Positions 10,301-20,088 of a stretch of DNA of 64,000 nt are shown piece by piece. Under the pieces are notes generated by a model. It was not told where the DNA came from and ran no database searches. It saw only the letters and a program-made list of their open reading frames with translations. A program made the position numbers and the translations under genes. How positions within the stretch are numbered: the first letter of the stretch is position 1; each line of letters begins with the position of its first letter. The stretch lies in contig CM082576.2 in assembly GCA_040954595.2 (NCBI GenBank), forward strand, positions 17,732,001 to 17,796,000, given 5' to 3'. Source of the stretch: Balanoglossus misakiensis (taxonomy: Eukaryota > Hemichordata).

Positions 10301-13300
10301 TTAAATGTGCAAATGTGCTATAACCTGTTTCCCTTGTATCTTTACAGGATTTCTTATCAAATACTCTTTCGCCGTTTCGTTCAAATTGTCTTCATCCTCC
10401 CACGTATTATGTTTGTTTGAATAATTCTTCCACTTAACCAAATACTGTAATTTCCCATTTCTATATCGACCCTTTAACACATTGTCTATATCGTAAAATG
10501 GCTCAGAAGCATTAGTCTGACAATTTCCATTGTTGTCAGTTTCATCGAAAGCACTGGGATTTGTCCTTGACGACAAATCTCTCAATCCCAATCCCTCAAT
10601 TTGATCAGAACCATTTTCTGATTCTGCATATATTTCTGCTTCTGGACTTTGACATATTTCGGTCCCACTTTCATAATTTGTGGTTTCTGGGACATTGTTT
10701 TCTTCACACGACTCATCAGATGAGGATGAGTCAAACTCAGAGGGGCGCAAATAAGCTCTTTTTAGTCTATTCACATGTATGACTTTACGATAATTCCTGG
10801 TGCTATTTATGAAACGCAACTTGTAATTAACAGGACCCACCTTCTCAGAAATAATGTAAGGACCTGTCCACTTATGTACGAATTTCTTATTAACTCCTGG
10901 TTTAACAGATGGTGTGTATAAATATACAGGATCCCCCACTTTAAGATTTTGTGACCGTTGGATATTTTGATCATAACGGTCCTTCATATTCTGTTGATAT
11001 CGATCTATATTCTCTTTGGCGATTTTATGAGCTATCTCCCTTTTAGCAGCTAAATGTTTAAGGTGTGTATCTATATTTCTCGTCCTCCCCTCAACTGGCT
11101 GAAACTCAACATCCATGGGCAATGTGGGATGCCGACCATATAACAGATAATAAGGACTGAACCCACTGGACTCTTGAGGGCTAACTCTATAAGCGAAAAG
11201 CACTGAACTTAGGTACCGATCCCAATCTTTCTGTTTACTATCGACAAACATGGACAGCATGTCGACTAGGCAACCATTGAAACGCTCTGTAAGGCCATTA
11301 GTCTGTGGACGATAAGGGGTCGAAACTTTCCTCTGGATGTTGAAAAATTTGCAAGTTTCACGAACTACTTGGGATAAAAAATTCGATCCCTGATCACTCA
11401 GCAAAACTCTGGGGCTGCCATAAGTAGCAATTACTTCATCAAACAAGATCTTAGCGACTGTCTCAGCTCGTGCATTACGTAATGGATATGCTAGTGGAAA
11501 TTTAGTAAAGTAATCAGTAAGTACTAAGATGTATTTATGACCATCATACGTTCTAGGGAGGGGTCCCACAATATCCATACCCAGTCGGTCCCAGGGTCCT
11601 GATACTGGAATAGGTAACAACTTAGCATGAGTAGGGGGTGTGGCTCTCTTTCGTGTGTGACAATGTGCGCATGTCTTTACGTACATATTAACATCCCGGG
11701 GCATCCTTTCCCAAAAATACCTCTGTCTTAAAACTCCCAACGTTTTAGTGTATCCCAAATGTCCCGCTAAAACACAATCATGAGCCCACCGCAGAACATA
11801 ATTTCTTAAGGACTTAGGTATCACAACCTGTCTAACACAATCTAATTTACCAGCTGATTTCCCCGTAGGTTTCCAAAAATGATACAAAACCCCGTCAACA
11901 ATGTCATAATTTGGAGCCATACTAACAAATTTACGAGCTAACTTTTGATCAGTTGGTAACTCATCATTCTCTAAATAATTAAGAAATTTACTCAAATAAT
12001 TATCCTTTCTCTGTTCTCCCTTCATTCGTGATTGCACCTCACTGTCGAATGTTTTATCCACTTCAGTGTTGGAAGCATTTTCCTCCACGTCAGTGTTAGA
12101 AGTGTCGTTAGAACTGTTAAGTAAAATCCCATACCCAGTCCCAGATGTGTCCTCACTATTAGCAGAATTATGAACCTCAGGTTCGGTTTGTTGCCCTGTA
12201 TGTATATTATTTATACAAGGTGAGTTTATGGGCTCAGTGTTTACACACTTATCTACCATTGGCTGACTGTTAGGCTTGTAATTCATTTCAGGCGCATGCT
12301 CTAAATCAGTGACGTCAGACTTGTACCCCTCACATTGTTGATATGGTCTCCTTGACAACCCGTCAGCATTCATGTGTTTCTTACCAGGTCTATAGATAAT
12401 TTCGTAATCGTACTGCTGCATGGTCATTATCCAACGGCCAATACGCCCCCTTGGTATTTTCTGTTTAAACATGTAAGTCAGATTGGAGTGATCAGTCACT
12501 ATAGTGACATGGTTGCTCCGTACATAGTGATCACATTGTCGGATAGCATGAATGACGGCCAAAGCTTCCAATTCTGTAATTGAGTAATTTCTTTCGTGAC
12601 AGTTTAAACTTCGACCCCCATATAAAATCACTCGTTCAACACCATTCTGTCGTTGAGCTAAAACAAACCCCAGGGCATGAGTGGAACTATCGGTATAAAT
12701 TGTGAAATTTTCATTCATATCAGGATACCCTAGAATTGGTGCTTGACACAGGACATGTTTTAATTTCTCGAATGCATGTTCGCATCGATCATTCCATTCA
12801 AATTTCGTGTCCTTTCCCAACAATTTATGCAGAGGCCTTGCAATGATCGAGAAATTCTTTATAAACTTTCTATAATAATTGGCCAACCCCAAAAATGATT
12901 TCAGCTGTGTGACAGTATGAGGACGGGGATATTCTTTAACAGCTGTTACTTTACTCTCGTCAACCGCAATTCCATCCTTACTGATAATATGACCCAAAAA
13001 TTTAACACTCTTTCTCATAAATTGACATTTGCTGGGCTTTAATTTCAATCCCGCTTGACGTAACCTGGTTAGGACAGTATCAATGTGTTGTAGATGCTCC
13101 TCAAAAGAGCTGCTAAATATAATAATATCATCGATATAACATAACACATATTGCCACATAATATTGCGTAACACGTGTTGCATAGTACGCTGAAAACAAC
13201 TGGGACTATTTCGCAACCCCTGGGCAAGTCTCCTGTATTGATATAACCCTTGATGTGTGACAAAAGCTGTTTTTGGTCTGCTCTCTTCATCTAATTCCAA

Positions 13301-15481
13301 TTGAAAAAATCCTGACTGTAAATCAAGCGTCGAAAAATACTGAGGCTTATTCTTGCCTAACATTTCAAGAGATTCGTCAGTTCTGGGTAAAGGAAACGAA
13401 TCAGGCACTGTAATATTATTCAAATGACGGAAATCTGTGCAAAAACGCCACGAACCATCAGGCTTTTTGACTAAAACTACTGGACTAGCAAACGGTGAAG
13501 TGGACGGCTCGATAATATTTTGTTCTAACAGCTGATCAACTTGTCGCTCAAGTTCACGCCTTTTCTCAGGCGTTACTCGGTAAGGTGGGCGACGGAACGG
13601 GGCAGCACCCTCTTGTAATCGTATTGTATGTTTGATTACATCACAGTTGCCTAAACGACCACTAGAATCAACAAAAGCTTCCATATTGTGCAGTAAAACA
13701 TCTCTAAGCTGTTTACGCTGTGCCTTAGTTATCTCTAATTCATTAAATTTCAATTGACCCATCAAATAATCCGTCTCTTTCTGTGTACGGGGCCCTTGAG
13801 GTGAGACACAATTAACGGCAGTATTATCGAGTGGGACTATTTCACTATTACGGGGCAAAGGCGAAAACATTCCAACAACACTGTTTTTCTTAATTTTGAC
13901 CACAGTATCCAAAGTGTTTACAACTCGCATGGGAAGAAAATTCTTATTCGAATAGGCCAACCCCTTAGCTACCAAAATACCCGGGGTTAAGCGTGTTCGT
14001 TTATCACAAATACAACCTAAAACTCCAGTAAGATATTTATACGGTACTTTCACTGGAATAACCATTTCACTTCCAGGTGAAATGTTAACATCAACATTTG
14101 TTCTTAACGGTACGTCTGATTGTAATCTTAAAATATTACCCTTGAAATCAATAACAGCTCTATAACGCTTCATAAAATCAAGTCCCAAAATCAGATTATG
14201 CTGAAGAGACTCAACTAAATTAACATACAGTAATACACGCTTATTCCCAATAAAAGCAGGTATTTTCATAAATCCAATTACCTTCAATTTGTCTTCGTGT
14301 GCTGTATGTACACAATTATATCTGGACTTGAACATCGGATAATTCTTTAGAGCGGGAATAAGCTCTAACAACCGAATAGGAGCTACAGTAATATGTGCTC
14401 CAGTATCAATTAATGACGTCACTTTTTCATGACATATTGAAATTGGAATAACATTCTCATGAAAAGCACACCCATCTTTGTTAACAAAGTTTACACCATC
14501 TTTAACATTATAGGCACCCTCTTTCCCGAGTGCATTTATACCTGTACATGACCTCCTGTCGGACGATCCATCAAAATAAAATTTCCGACTAGGCTTCGAA
14601 ACTTTTCCAGAGAACACATATTTTGAACAATTTCTAGCTATATGATCGTAACGCCCACAATTAAAACATGCACGGGAATTAAATTGACTATGTCGAGGAA
14701 AACGTTGGGTAGAGTGCCCAGTAAAATTATATCTGTTCCTCTTTACCTTATTGTCTATTGTTCGTTCTCTTGCTCTGTAATTCGTCGATTTCTTCTCTCT
14801 GTTTGTCGATCGTCCTCGATGATCTGCCGCGCTTGATTTGGTCTTCACTTCTTGATCTTCTTGTTTCATCTCGTCAATCCGTGTCGAGATTTGTTGTAAA
14901 AGACCCGCTTCTGGCTCGTCTGTCTCTGGTAATCCTGCCACGACCTCTGCTGTTCGAGCATGTTTGTACGCTGTTTCGAAGTCCTCAGGTGACATTCCCG
15001 CTACGAACTTTAGTATGTCCGGTCTCAGTCCGTTCATGAAGAAAGATAGTATTTCCTCATCAGTCTTTTTCGCTTTTTCTGCTTTTTCGCATATTAATTC
15101 CGCATATTGTTCAACAGTCTGGTCCGGCAGTTGCTTCAGGCGAAACAGTTTCTCGTCATACAGCCACATCGGACCGCACTTATCAAAACGAGCGAGGAAG
15201 ACATTTTGCAGTGTCGTCAAGTCATTTTTCTTTTCAGCAGACAGTCTGTAGAACCATCGCTCCGCTTCACCAGTCAAATATAGTCCGATTCCTTTAAGCC
15301 GTTTCTCGTCTGACCATTGCTTAAAGTCAGCAAAGTCTATATATTTTTTCCACCATCGGTGTGCATTCTCAGTCTCTGTACCCGAAAAGAAACCTGGGCC
15401 TACCTGACCTCCAGCTCTGAGTGTAACCTGTCGTATTTCCGATAATTGACTGTTCATGTCGTTTAGCATCTCGCGATCCAT
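10301..15481 (-). CDS. Gypsy 1 gag-pol polyprotein with C-terminal chromodomain
   Basis: A single uninterrupted frame; the first ATG is at 15481, with open frame back to 15544. Order, numbered from 15544: gag capsid region (about 40-200), CCHC knuckle CFNCGRYDHIARNC (293-306), aspartic protease SLIDTGAHITV (Asp380), RT with YIDDI, RNase H (FTIYTDSSTHALGF), and integrase with the HHCC finger and DIVGPL / SDQGSNF / NGLTERFN acidic triad. A chromodomain (VLKGRYRNG..YLVKWKNYSNKHNTWED) lies near the C-terminus. Chromodomains on Ty3/gypsy integrases bind modified histones and direct integration, hence 'chromovirus'. There is no stop, frameshift or missing catalytic residue that I can see, so the copy may be competent. 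No separate gag stop is present, so gag and pol are presumably made as one product. Confidence 0.95.
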   Translation of the reverse strand: MDREMLNDMNSQLSEIRQVTLRAGGQVGPGFFSGTETENAHRWWKKYIDFADFKQWSDEKRLKGIGLYLTGEAERWFYRLSAEKKNDLTTLQNVFLARFDKCGPMWLYDEKLFRLKQLPDQTVEQYAELICEKAEKAKKTDEEILSFFMNGLRPDILKFVAGMSPEDFETAYKHARTAEVVAGLPETDEPEAGLLQQISTRIDEMKQEDQEVKTKSSAADHRGRSTNREKKSTNYRARERTIDNKVKRNRYNFTGHSTQRFPRHSQFNSRACFNCGRYDHIARNCSKYVFSGKVSKPSRKFYFDGSSDRRSCTGINALGKEGAYNVKDGVNFVNKDGCAFHENVIPISICHEKVTSLIDTGAHITVAPIRLLELIPALKNYPMFKSRYNCVHTAHEDKLKVIGFMKIPAFIGNKRVLLYVNLVESLQHNLILGLDFMKRYRAVIDFKGNILRLQSDVPLRTNVDVNISPGSEMVIPVKVPYKYLTGVLGCICDKRTRLTPGILVAKGLAYSNKNFLPMRVVNTLDTVVKIKKNSVVGMFSPLPRNSEIVPLDNTAVNCVSPQGPRTQKETDYLMGQLKFNELEITKAQRKQLRDVLLHNMEAFVDSSGRLGNCDVIKHTIRLQEGAAPFRRPPYRVTPEKRRELERQVDQLLEQNIIEPSTSPFASPVVLVKKPDGSWRFCTDFRHLNNITVPDSFPLPRTDESLEMLGKNKPQYFSTLDLQSGFFQLELDEESRPKTAFVTHQGLYQYRRLAQGLRNSPSCFQRTMQHVLRNIMWQYVLCYIDDIIIFSSSFEEHLQHIDTVLTRLRQAGLKLKPSKCQFMRKSVKFLGHIISKDGIAVDESKVTAVKEYPRPHTVTQLKSFLGLANYYRKFIKNFSIIARPLHKLLGKDTKFEWNDRCEHAFEKLKHVLCQAPILGYPDMNENFTIYTDSSTHALGFVLAQRQNGVERVILYGGRSLNCHERNYSITELEALAVIHAIRQCDHYVRSNHVTIVTDHSNLTYMFKQKIPRGRIGRWIMTMQQYDYEIIYRPGKKHMNADGLSRRPYQQCEGYKSDVTDLEHAPEMNYKPNSQPMVDKCVNTEPINSPCINNIHTGQQTEPEVHNSANSEDTSGTGYGILLNSSNDTSNTDVEENASNTEVDKTFDSEVQSRMKGEQRKDNYLSKFLNYLENDELPTDQKLARKFVSMAPNYDIVDGVLYHFWKPTGKSAGKLDCVRQVVIPKSLRNYVLRWAHDCVLAGHLGYTKTLGVLRQRYFWERMPRDVNMYVKTCAHCHTRKRATPPTHAKLLPIPVSGPWDRLGMDIVGPLPRTYDGHKYILVLTDYFTKFPLAYPLRNARAETVAKILFDEVIATYGSPRVLLSDQGSNFLSQVVRETCKFFNIQRKVSTPYRPQTNGLTERFNGCLVDMLSMFVDSKQKDWDRYLSSVLFAYRVSPQESSGFSPYYLLYGRHPTLPMDVEFQPVEGRTRNIDTHLKHLAAKREIAHKIAKENIDRYQQNMKDRYDQNIQRSQNLKVGDPVYLYTPSVKPGVNKKFVHKWTGPYIISEKVGPVNYKLRFINSTRNYRKVIHVNRLKRAYLRPSEFDSSSSDESCEENNVPETTNYESGTEICQSPEAEIYAESENGSDQIEGLGLRDLSSRTNPSAFDETDNNGNCQTNASEPFYDIDNVLKGRYRNGKLQYLVKWKNYSNKHNTWEDEDNLNETAKEYLIRNPVKIQGKQVIAHLHI

Positions 15482-15546
15482 GCTGTAATCTTTCCGCTGG
15501 ACGTCGCCGTTTCTGTCTCCGATGGATTTGTTTCGTCTACCCACGT

Positions 15547-15556
15547 ATCTCCACCA
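15547..15556 (-). other. Primer-binding site of gypsy element 1 (tRNA-Ala-like)
   Basis: Two bases inside the 5' LTR the minus strand reads TGGTGGAGAT. This is complementary to a tRNA 3' end of the form ATCTCCACCA, as in some eukaryotic tRNA-Ala genes. Only about ten bases agree with the tRNA I recall, so the identity is tentative. Confidence 0.5.
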
Positions 15557-15558
15557 TG

Positions 15559-16088
15559 TATTACGGCTGGTTTCTCATGATTGTTCATGCATCGGGGAAT
15601 CTGTAGCGATGAGGTATCGGGCTCTGACGAGAACAGTGATCCACGGAGACACGTATCTGATTCACGTTCATTTATTGTCCGGAATTATATAGTACATCAA
15701 ATACGCCCAGTAAAGTACATGAGGAAGGGAACGAGCTCAGTAGCCTGAGGTACTCCCATCTCCCGTTAGATTATTTCTTCTCAACTTTGGAAACAAAGTT
15801 CTCTTATAATTACTTTTCTCAAGGCGTGGTTAATAATGTAAAATATCACAAATACAATGTGTTACAATTTCATTGGGCATCAGTCAACTCTATACGTACC
15901 AATTTACATAAGGTGTTATATAACAAAGTCAGTTCGGTGATGATTGAGAATCAGAGCAGTCAGGTAAACACCCGCTCTCCCTATCTACTTCAAATACATA
16001 AAATCAAATACTATCAAACATTGACATTTCCGAGCTCTGGATTAATTAACCCTTGAAATCGTATTTGACCTTTATACAGATCGTAACA
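15559..16088 (-). repeat. 5' LTR of gypsy element 1
   Basis: Second 530-bp LTR copy, carrying the element's promoter by family knowledge. Its outer end abuts CGAC (16089-16092), the duplicate of 8747-8750. Confidence 0.95.
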
Positions 16089-16092
16089 CGAC

Positions 16093-16253
16093 AAATGAGA
16101 GGAGGTTATCGTGCCAGAATGAGAGGTCGTGGTTTCCGCTACAGAGGACCAGTTAGAGGTCGTGGCAACTACAGACAATTTGCTGAACACCGTGATGGTC
16201 CAAAAAACTACTACAAAGGGCCAAGGCCTCAAGCCAAGTCTCAAGCGAAGTAG
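16093..16253 (+). pseudogene. DIRS gag-like ORF, C-terminal part
   Basis: Resumes in phase with 8750 after removal of the gypsy element and one target-duplication copy. It encodes an Arg/Gly-rich tail (RGGYRARMRGRGFRYRGPVRGRG), plausible as an RNA-binding end of gag, and stops at TAG 16251-16253. The pol ATG follows five bases later. Confidence 0.75.
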
Positions 16254-16258
16254 AGGCT

Positions 16259-17484
16259 ATGGATACCACTGCTGTTTCACCTGTGAGTATTTCACTAGGT
16301 AATGTACAAAGTTTTACAGCAGGTAGACTGAAACATTTTGCAGATAAATGGCGTAATATTACATCTGATGAACGTATAATTGATATTGCTCTAATATTAC
16401 ATCTGAAAATGCTTCCATTATACAGAATCTATCAAAGTTTATATTGTTTTCCACAAGGAAACGTCATAATGCAATACCAGGTTCAACACCTGCAAATGTT
16501 GTGTAAATAACTACATGTAAACAGCGTCTTCAGTGATGTAACTTTATTATATGATGTATACCTATGGGCCGGTGGCCTACAGTATGTGAATAAATAATAA
16601 TAAAAAAAAAGTATTTGCATGATATTACATCTGATGAACGTATAATTGATATTGCTCTGCATGCTCACATTGAATTTACCAATGGTCTTCCACCAGTGCA
16701 AGTGTATGCACCTAAATCAGCATCTTTCAATGCAAATGAGGAGGCCAATATTGCTAATAAAATTAGCAATTTACTTTCGAAACAAGTTATTGTGTATTCT
16801 CATCACTGTGCTGGTGAATTTCTGTCACCAATTTTTGTTGTACCAAAAAAGGATGGTAATTTCAGAATGATTCTTAATCTTAAGTGTCTTAATGAATCAG
16901 TGCAGTATCATCATTTCAAAATGGATACTTTTGAAACAGCCATACGCCTCGTTGCACGTGGTTGCTACATGGCATCAGTAGATCTTAAAGATGCGTATTA
17001 TTCTGTCCCTATTGCAGAAGACCACCAAAAATATCTCAAATTTGTGTGGAAAAGCAATTTGTTTCAGTATACCTGCCTACCCAATGGATTGGCATCTGCT
17101 CCACGTTTGTTTACTAAATTGCTTAAGCCAGTGTATACTACACTTCGCCAAATGGGTCACGCCATTATGGGTAATATTGATGATTCGTTCCTAGTGGGAA
17201 ATACCTTCGATGAATGTCATCATAATGTATTGGATACTGTGGCCCTTGTGGAAGAACTTGGGTTTATGCATCATCCAGTTAAATCTGTTCTCATCCCCAC
17301 TCAGAAACTCACCTTTTTAGGGTTTGAGATTGACTCTGTTCTAATGATTGTGACATTAACGCAATATAAAGCTGACAAGCTAGTTTCAGCATGTGCGGAT
17401 TTGTTGCGGAAAGACTTTGAGTCCATCCGCATTGTTGCCAGAGTTATTGGTATGATGATTTCCAGTTTCCCTGGAGTAGAATTT
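16259..17484 (+). pseudogene. DIRS reverse transcriptase, interrupted
   Basis: Opens at ATG 16259 and is broken by a small insert at 16393-16658. RT proper runs from about 16750: VPKKDGNFRMILNLKCLN, then SVDLKDAYYSVPI (first Asp), CLPNGLASAPRLFTKL, and the active-site GNIDDSFL. These motifs match DIRS reverse transcriptases, which use short-range IDD boxes. It ends at GMMISSFPGVEF, where the CR1-like element is inserted. RNase H continues at 19691. Confidence 0.88.
16356..16658 (+). mobile_element. Small poly(A)-ended insert with 37-bp direct repeats
   Basis: The 37-bp string 16356-16392 recurs exactly at 16622-16658, and the DIRS coding frame makes sense only if one copy and the 229 bases between are removed. 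The insert ends with an AATAAA-like signal and an A-run (16589-16611), so it looks like a retroposed transcript or SINE-like copy. A duplication this long is unusual for a LINE-driven insertion. A local tandem rearrangement is the alternative. Confidence 0.65.
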
Positions 17485-19690
17485 AGATAGATAGATAGAT
17501 AGATAGATAGTTTATTTCACCAGAAAGATGCATTTTACATAACTGGTGCGGACCAGGGAAGTAGTTCTAGTGGAACTAGTCGTGTCCCTGGCCCTAAATA
17601 CATACAAATCATTGAAACAATTAATATAATTGCCAATTCATATCACAAAACAATAGTTGGTAGTCAAACAACGCGGTGACAAAGTAAACAGGTTTATAAA
17701 AGAGGTTAAATTAATCTATGCTCAACAGATACATTTTCAGAGAGCTTTTAAATAAATTCCTTGATTGAATTGATTTTATTTGTGTAGGAATTTCATTCCA
17801 ATGCTTGGCAATAGAATAGTATAAATTATTTTGAGATGAAGTAAGTTTTACTTTGGGAAGCGTAAACTTATCAGTAGAGGCAAATCTTGTAAAATATTTG
17901 TGTGATACAAATGAAGCATAGCGATCTAGTGAGTGGGCGTAATGCCCTGCCTTTAGATCATACGCAAAAACACAAGTTTGAAATTTACAGAGTTTGTAAA
18001 CATTAAGAATTCCAAGTTGCTGAAAAAGTGGTGCGCTATGTGTATTGGGGCTAGAAAATGTTATAAGTCTTACAAGTCTCTTTTGCAATTTGAAAATACA
18101 ATCTAAATAGGTTTTATACGCATTTCCCCATATTTCGATACAATACATTATATGGGGAAGGATAAGACAATTGTATAATAATAAAATTATAGACTTAGGG
18201 AGATAATGGCGTACATATGAAATAATACCGATTTTTTGGCTAACCTTCTTAAAAATAATGTTGATGTGAGACTTCCAGGATAATGATGAGTCAAGAGTAA
18301 CTCCAAGATAAACAGCAGAAGAAACATTATGTAATGGTAAATCAGAGACATATAAATCTCCCTCAGGCTTAAACTTCGCCTGGGCTGTTTTGAAAATAAC
18401 ATAGTTTGTTTTGTCAATATTAATAGTAAGTTTATTTGACTTACACCAGGTCTGTACTTTAGTTAGCTCAACATTCAGAGTGGCAAGATCGATTTTGTCC
18501 TGCTTATCTGAACAAAATAAATTGGTATCGTCAGCAAATAACCTGAATTGAAAATAGTCTGAGGAACTGCAGATATCATTTATATATACTAAAAAAAGAA
18601 GTGGACCTAGAATTGATCCCTGTGGAATCCCACAGGAGATCCTTTTCGCTTTTGAAGTGCAATTATTGACCTTGACATACTGCTGTCGGTCTTCTATATC
18701 AGTCTTAAACCAATTAAGTGTGGATCCCCTAATCCCATAGTGGCATAGCTTAGCTAACAAAATTGTGTGGTTAATCGTATCAAATGCCTTTTTAAAATCA
18801 ATAAAGATACCAAAGGTTACAAGACCGTTATCAATGTGCTTTGATATTTCAGTTGTGAGATCTGCTAAAGCTAACTTAGTACTATATTTCTTACGAAATC
18901 CATATTGGCTGTTAGTGAGAATATCAATTTTTTCGAAAAAAGAACACAGTTGCTTATTTACAATAGACTCATACAGCTTACTAAATATTGGCAAGACAGA
19001 GATAGGTCTGTAGTTTCCTATTTCATGAACACAGCCCTTTTTAAAAATTGGTGTTACTCTTGCCATTTTCAGTTTCTCTGGAAAAATACCCTGTGACAAG
19101 GAAATATTAACAATATGAGCAAATGGTACTGTAATATAATCAGCTGCTTCCTTTACAAGTTTTGGATATATTTCATCAAAACCAGCAGCTTTACAATGGT
19201 CTAATAAATTAATTTCTCTGAGTATATCACCAGAATGCACAGGATGGAAAAAGAAAGAATTAAAATGACGAATACCAAGGTAATCATTGACATTAGTGCT
19301 ACAATGTATTTGTGATGCTAGATTTTGTCCAATGTTGACAAAAAAAGAATTAAAAGCGTCAGCTATATCAATATTTTTAGTAACAAAATTCCCAGGGTTT
19401 TTGTCATCTTTTATTTTTTGTGGAGCATTAACCTTTGAATTTTTGTTCAGGATTTCATTGATGACTTGCCATTTTTTGTGGTCCTTCCCAGAGGCTACAG
19501 ACAGTTGCAATTTATCACAAAAATACTTCTTTTTTGCTCGTCGCATCAGCTTTGTTAACAGGTTGCGATAAAGTTTGTACTCTTGATGAATAGATGAGCT
19601 TGCAGAATGGCGTTTTGTTTTGGAGAACATCTTGTGCTTGTTTTTGATTGAGACCAGAAGTCCTTTTGTGATCCATTGACCTTTATTTTA
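17485..19690 (-). mobile_element. CR1/jockey-group LINE, 5'-truncated
   Basis: A minus-strand non-LTR retrotransposon sits inside the DIRS pol gene. Its 3' end is a (TAGA)n/(TCTA)n tail at about 17487-17512, and its 5' part with the endonuclease is missing. The DIRS frame resumes at about 19691 with no clear target duplication, which fits CR1/L2-type elements that often lack one. Confidence 0.85.
17711..19630 (-). CDS. LINE reverse transcriptase (ORF2, N-terminally truncated)
   Basis: 639 codons open from 19630. RT motifs in order are RVTPIFKKG, NYRPISVLPIFSKLYE, GFRKKYSTKLAL, FIDFKKAFDTINH (first Asp), GIPQGSILGPLLFLVYIND, and LFADDTNLF (catalytic Asp pair), followed by the thumb and a C-terminal region ending at the stop near 17711. 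The N-terminal AP-endonuclease is absent because of 5' truncation, so the frame start is not a genuine initiator. The motif set fits the CR1/jockey supergroup; the exact clade needs a tree. Confidence 0.88.
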   Translation of the reverse strand: MFSKTKRHSASSSIHQEYKLYRNLLTKLMRRAKKKYFCDKLQLSVASGKDHKKWQVINEILNKNSKVNAPQKIKDDKNPGNFVTKNIDIADAFNSFFVNIGQNLASQIHCSTNVNDYLGIRHFNSFFFHPVHSGDILREINLLDHCKAAGFDEIYPKLVKEAADYITVPFAHIVNISLSQGIFPEKLKMARVTPIFKKGCVHEIGNYRPISVLPIFSKLYESIVNKQLCSFFEKIDILTNSQYGFRKKYSTKLALADLTTEISKHIDNGLVTFGIFIDFKKAFDTINHTILLAKLCHYGIRGSTLNWFKTDIEDRQQYVKVNNCTSKAKRISCGIPQGSILGPLLFLVYINDICSSSDYFQFRLFADDTNLFCSDKQDKIDLATLNVELTKVQTWCKSNKLTINIDKTNYVIFKTAQAKFKPEGDLYVSDLPLHNVSSAVYLGVTLDSSLSWKSHINIIFKKVSQKIGIISYVRHYLPKSIILLLYNCLILPHIMYCIEIWGNAYKTYLDCIFKLQKRLVRLITFSSPNTHSAPLFQQLGILNVYKLCKFQTCVFAYDLKAGHYAHSLDRYASFVSHKYFTRFASTDKFTLPKVKLTSSQNNLYYSIAKHWNEIPTQIKSIQSRNLFKSSLKMYLLSID

Positions 19691-20088
19691 TAGGTCTCTT
19701 GACATAGCAAAGATTTCATCATTAAAACTTCACAAAGGCAACTTTGATGCCAACATGGCTATCACAAAAGATATGAAGGTTGATTTAACCTGGTGGTTTC
19801 ACAATCTACTCAATGAGAAACGTTGCATTTGTAGGTGTAACCCTGAAATTTGTGTGTCTTGTGATGCCTCCAACCTCGGTTGGGGCTTTAGTTGTGATGG
19901 AAAAAGGGGAGGGGGCAGATGGACAGCCCAGGAGGCTAGTCACCACATCAACTATTTAGAGTTACTGGCAATATATTTGTCATTGAACTCAGTTGAATAT
20001 TTAATTAAGAATAAACACGTGAAAGTGTTTTCTGATAACACTACAGCAGTAGCGTATGTAAATAAAATGGGCGGAGTAAAGCTTGTGT
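19691..20088 (+). pseudogene. DIRS RNase H segment
   Basis: Continues the DIRS pol after the LINE: PLFYRSL, then CVSCDASNLGWGF (Asp), INYLELLAIYL (Glu) and VFSDNTTAVAYVNKMGG (Asp), the RNase H triad typical of DIRS elements. It breaks off around 20088. The tyrosine recombinase domain is missing. Confidence 0.85.

Larger units (their letters stand above)
8751..16088 (-). mobile_element. Young Ty3/gypsy chromovirus-type retrotransposon
   Basis: It is bounded by 530-bp LTRs (8751-9280 and 15559-16088) that differ at one base by eye (9060 versus 15868). CGAC flanks both ends as a 4-bp target duplication (8747-8750 and 16089-16092). A long intact gag-pol frame, a primer-binding site next to the 5' LTR and a purine tract next to the 3' LTR are all present. 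The near-identical LTRs and unbroken frame point to recent insertion. The target is the gag gene of the DIRS element. Confidence 0.96.
7733..20088 (+). mobile_element. DIRS-type retrotransposon, interrupted by three insertions
   Basis: Pieces at 7733-8750, 16093-16392, 16659-17484 and about 19691-20088 read in order as a DIRS gag, reverse transcriptase and RNase H. Between them lie a Ty3/gypsy element, a small poly(A)-ended insert and a CR1-like LINE. The tyrosine recombinase that DIRS elements carry after RNase H is not present, since the sequence changes abruptly near 20089. The element is therefore also 3'-truncated or rearranged. Terminal repeats were not found. Confidence 0.85.
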
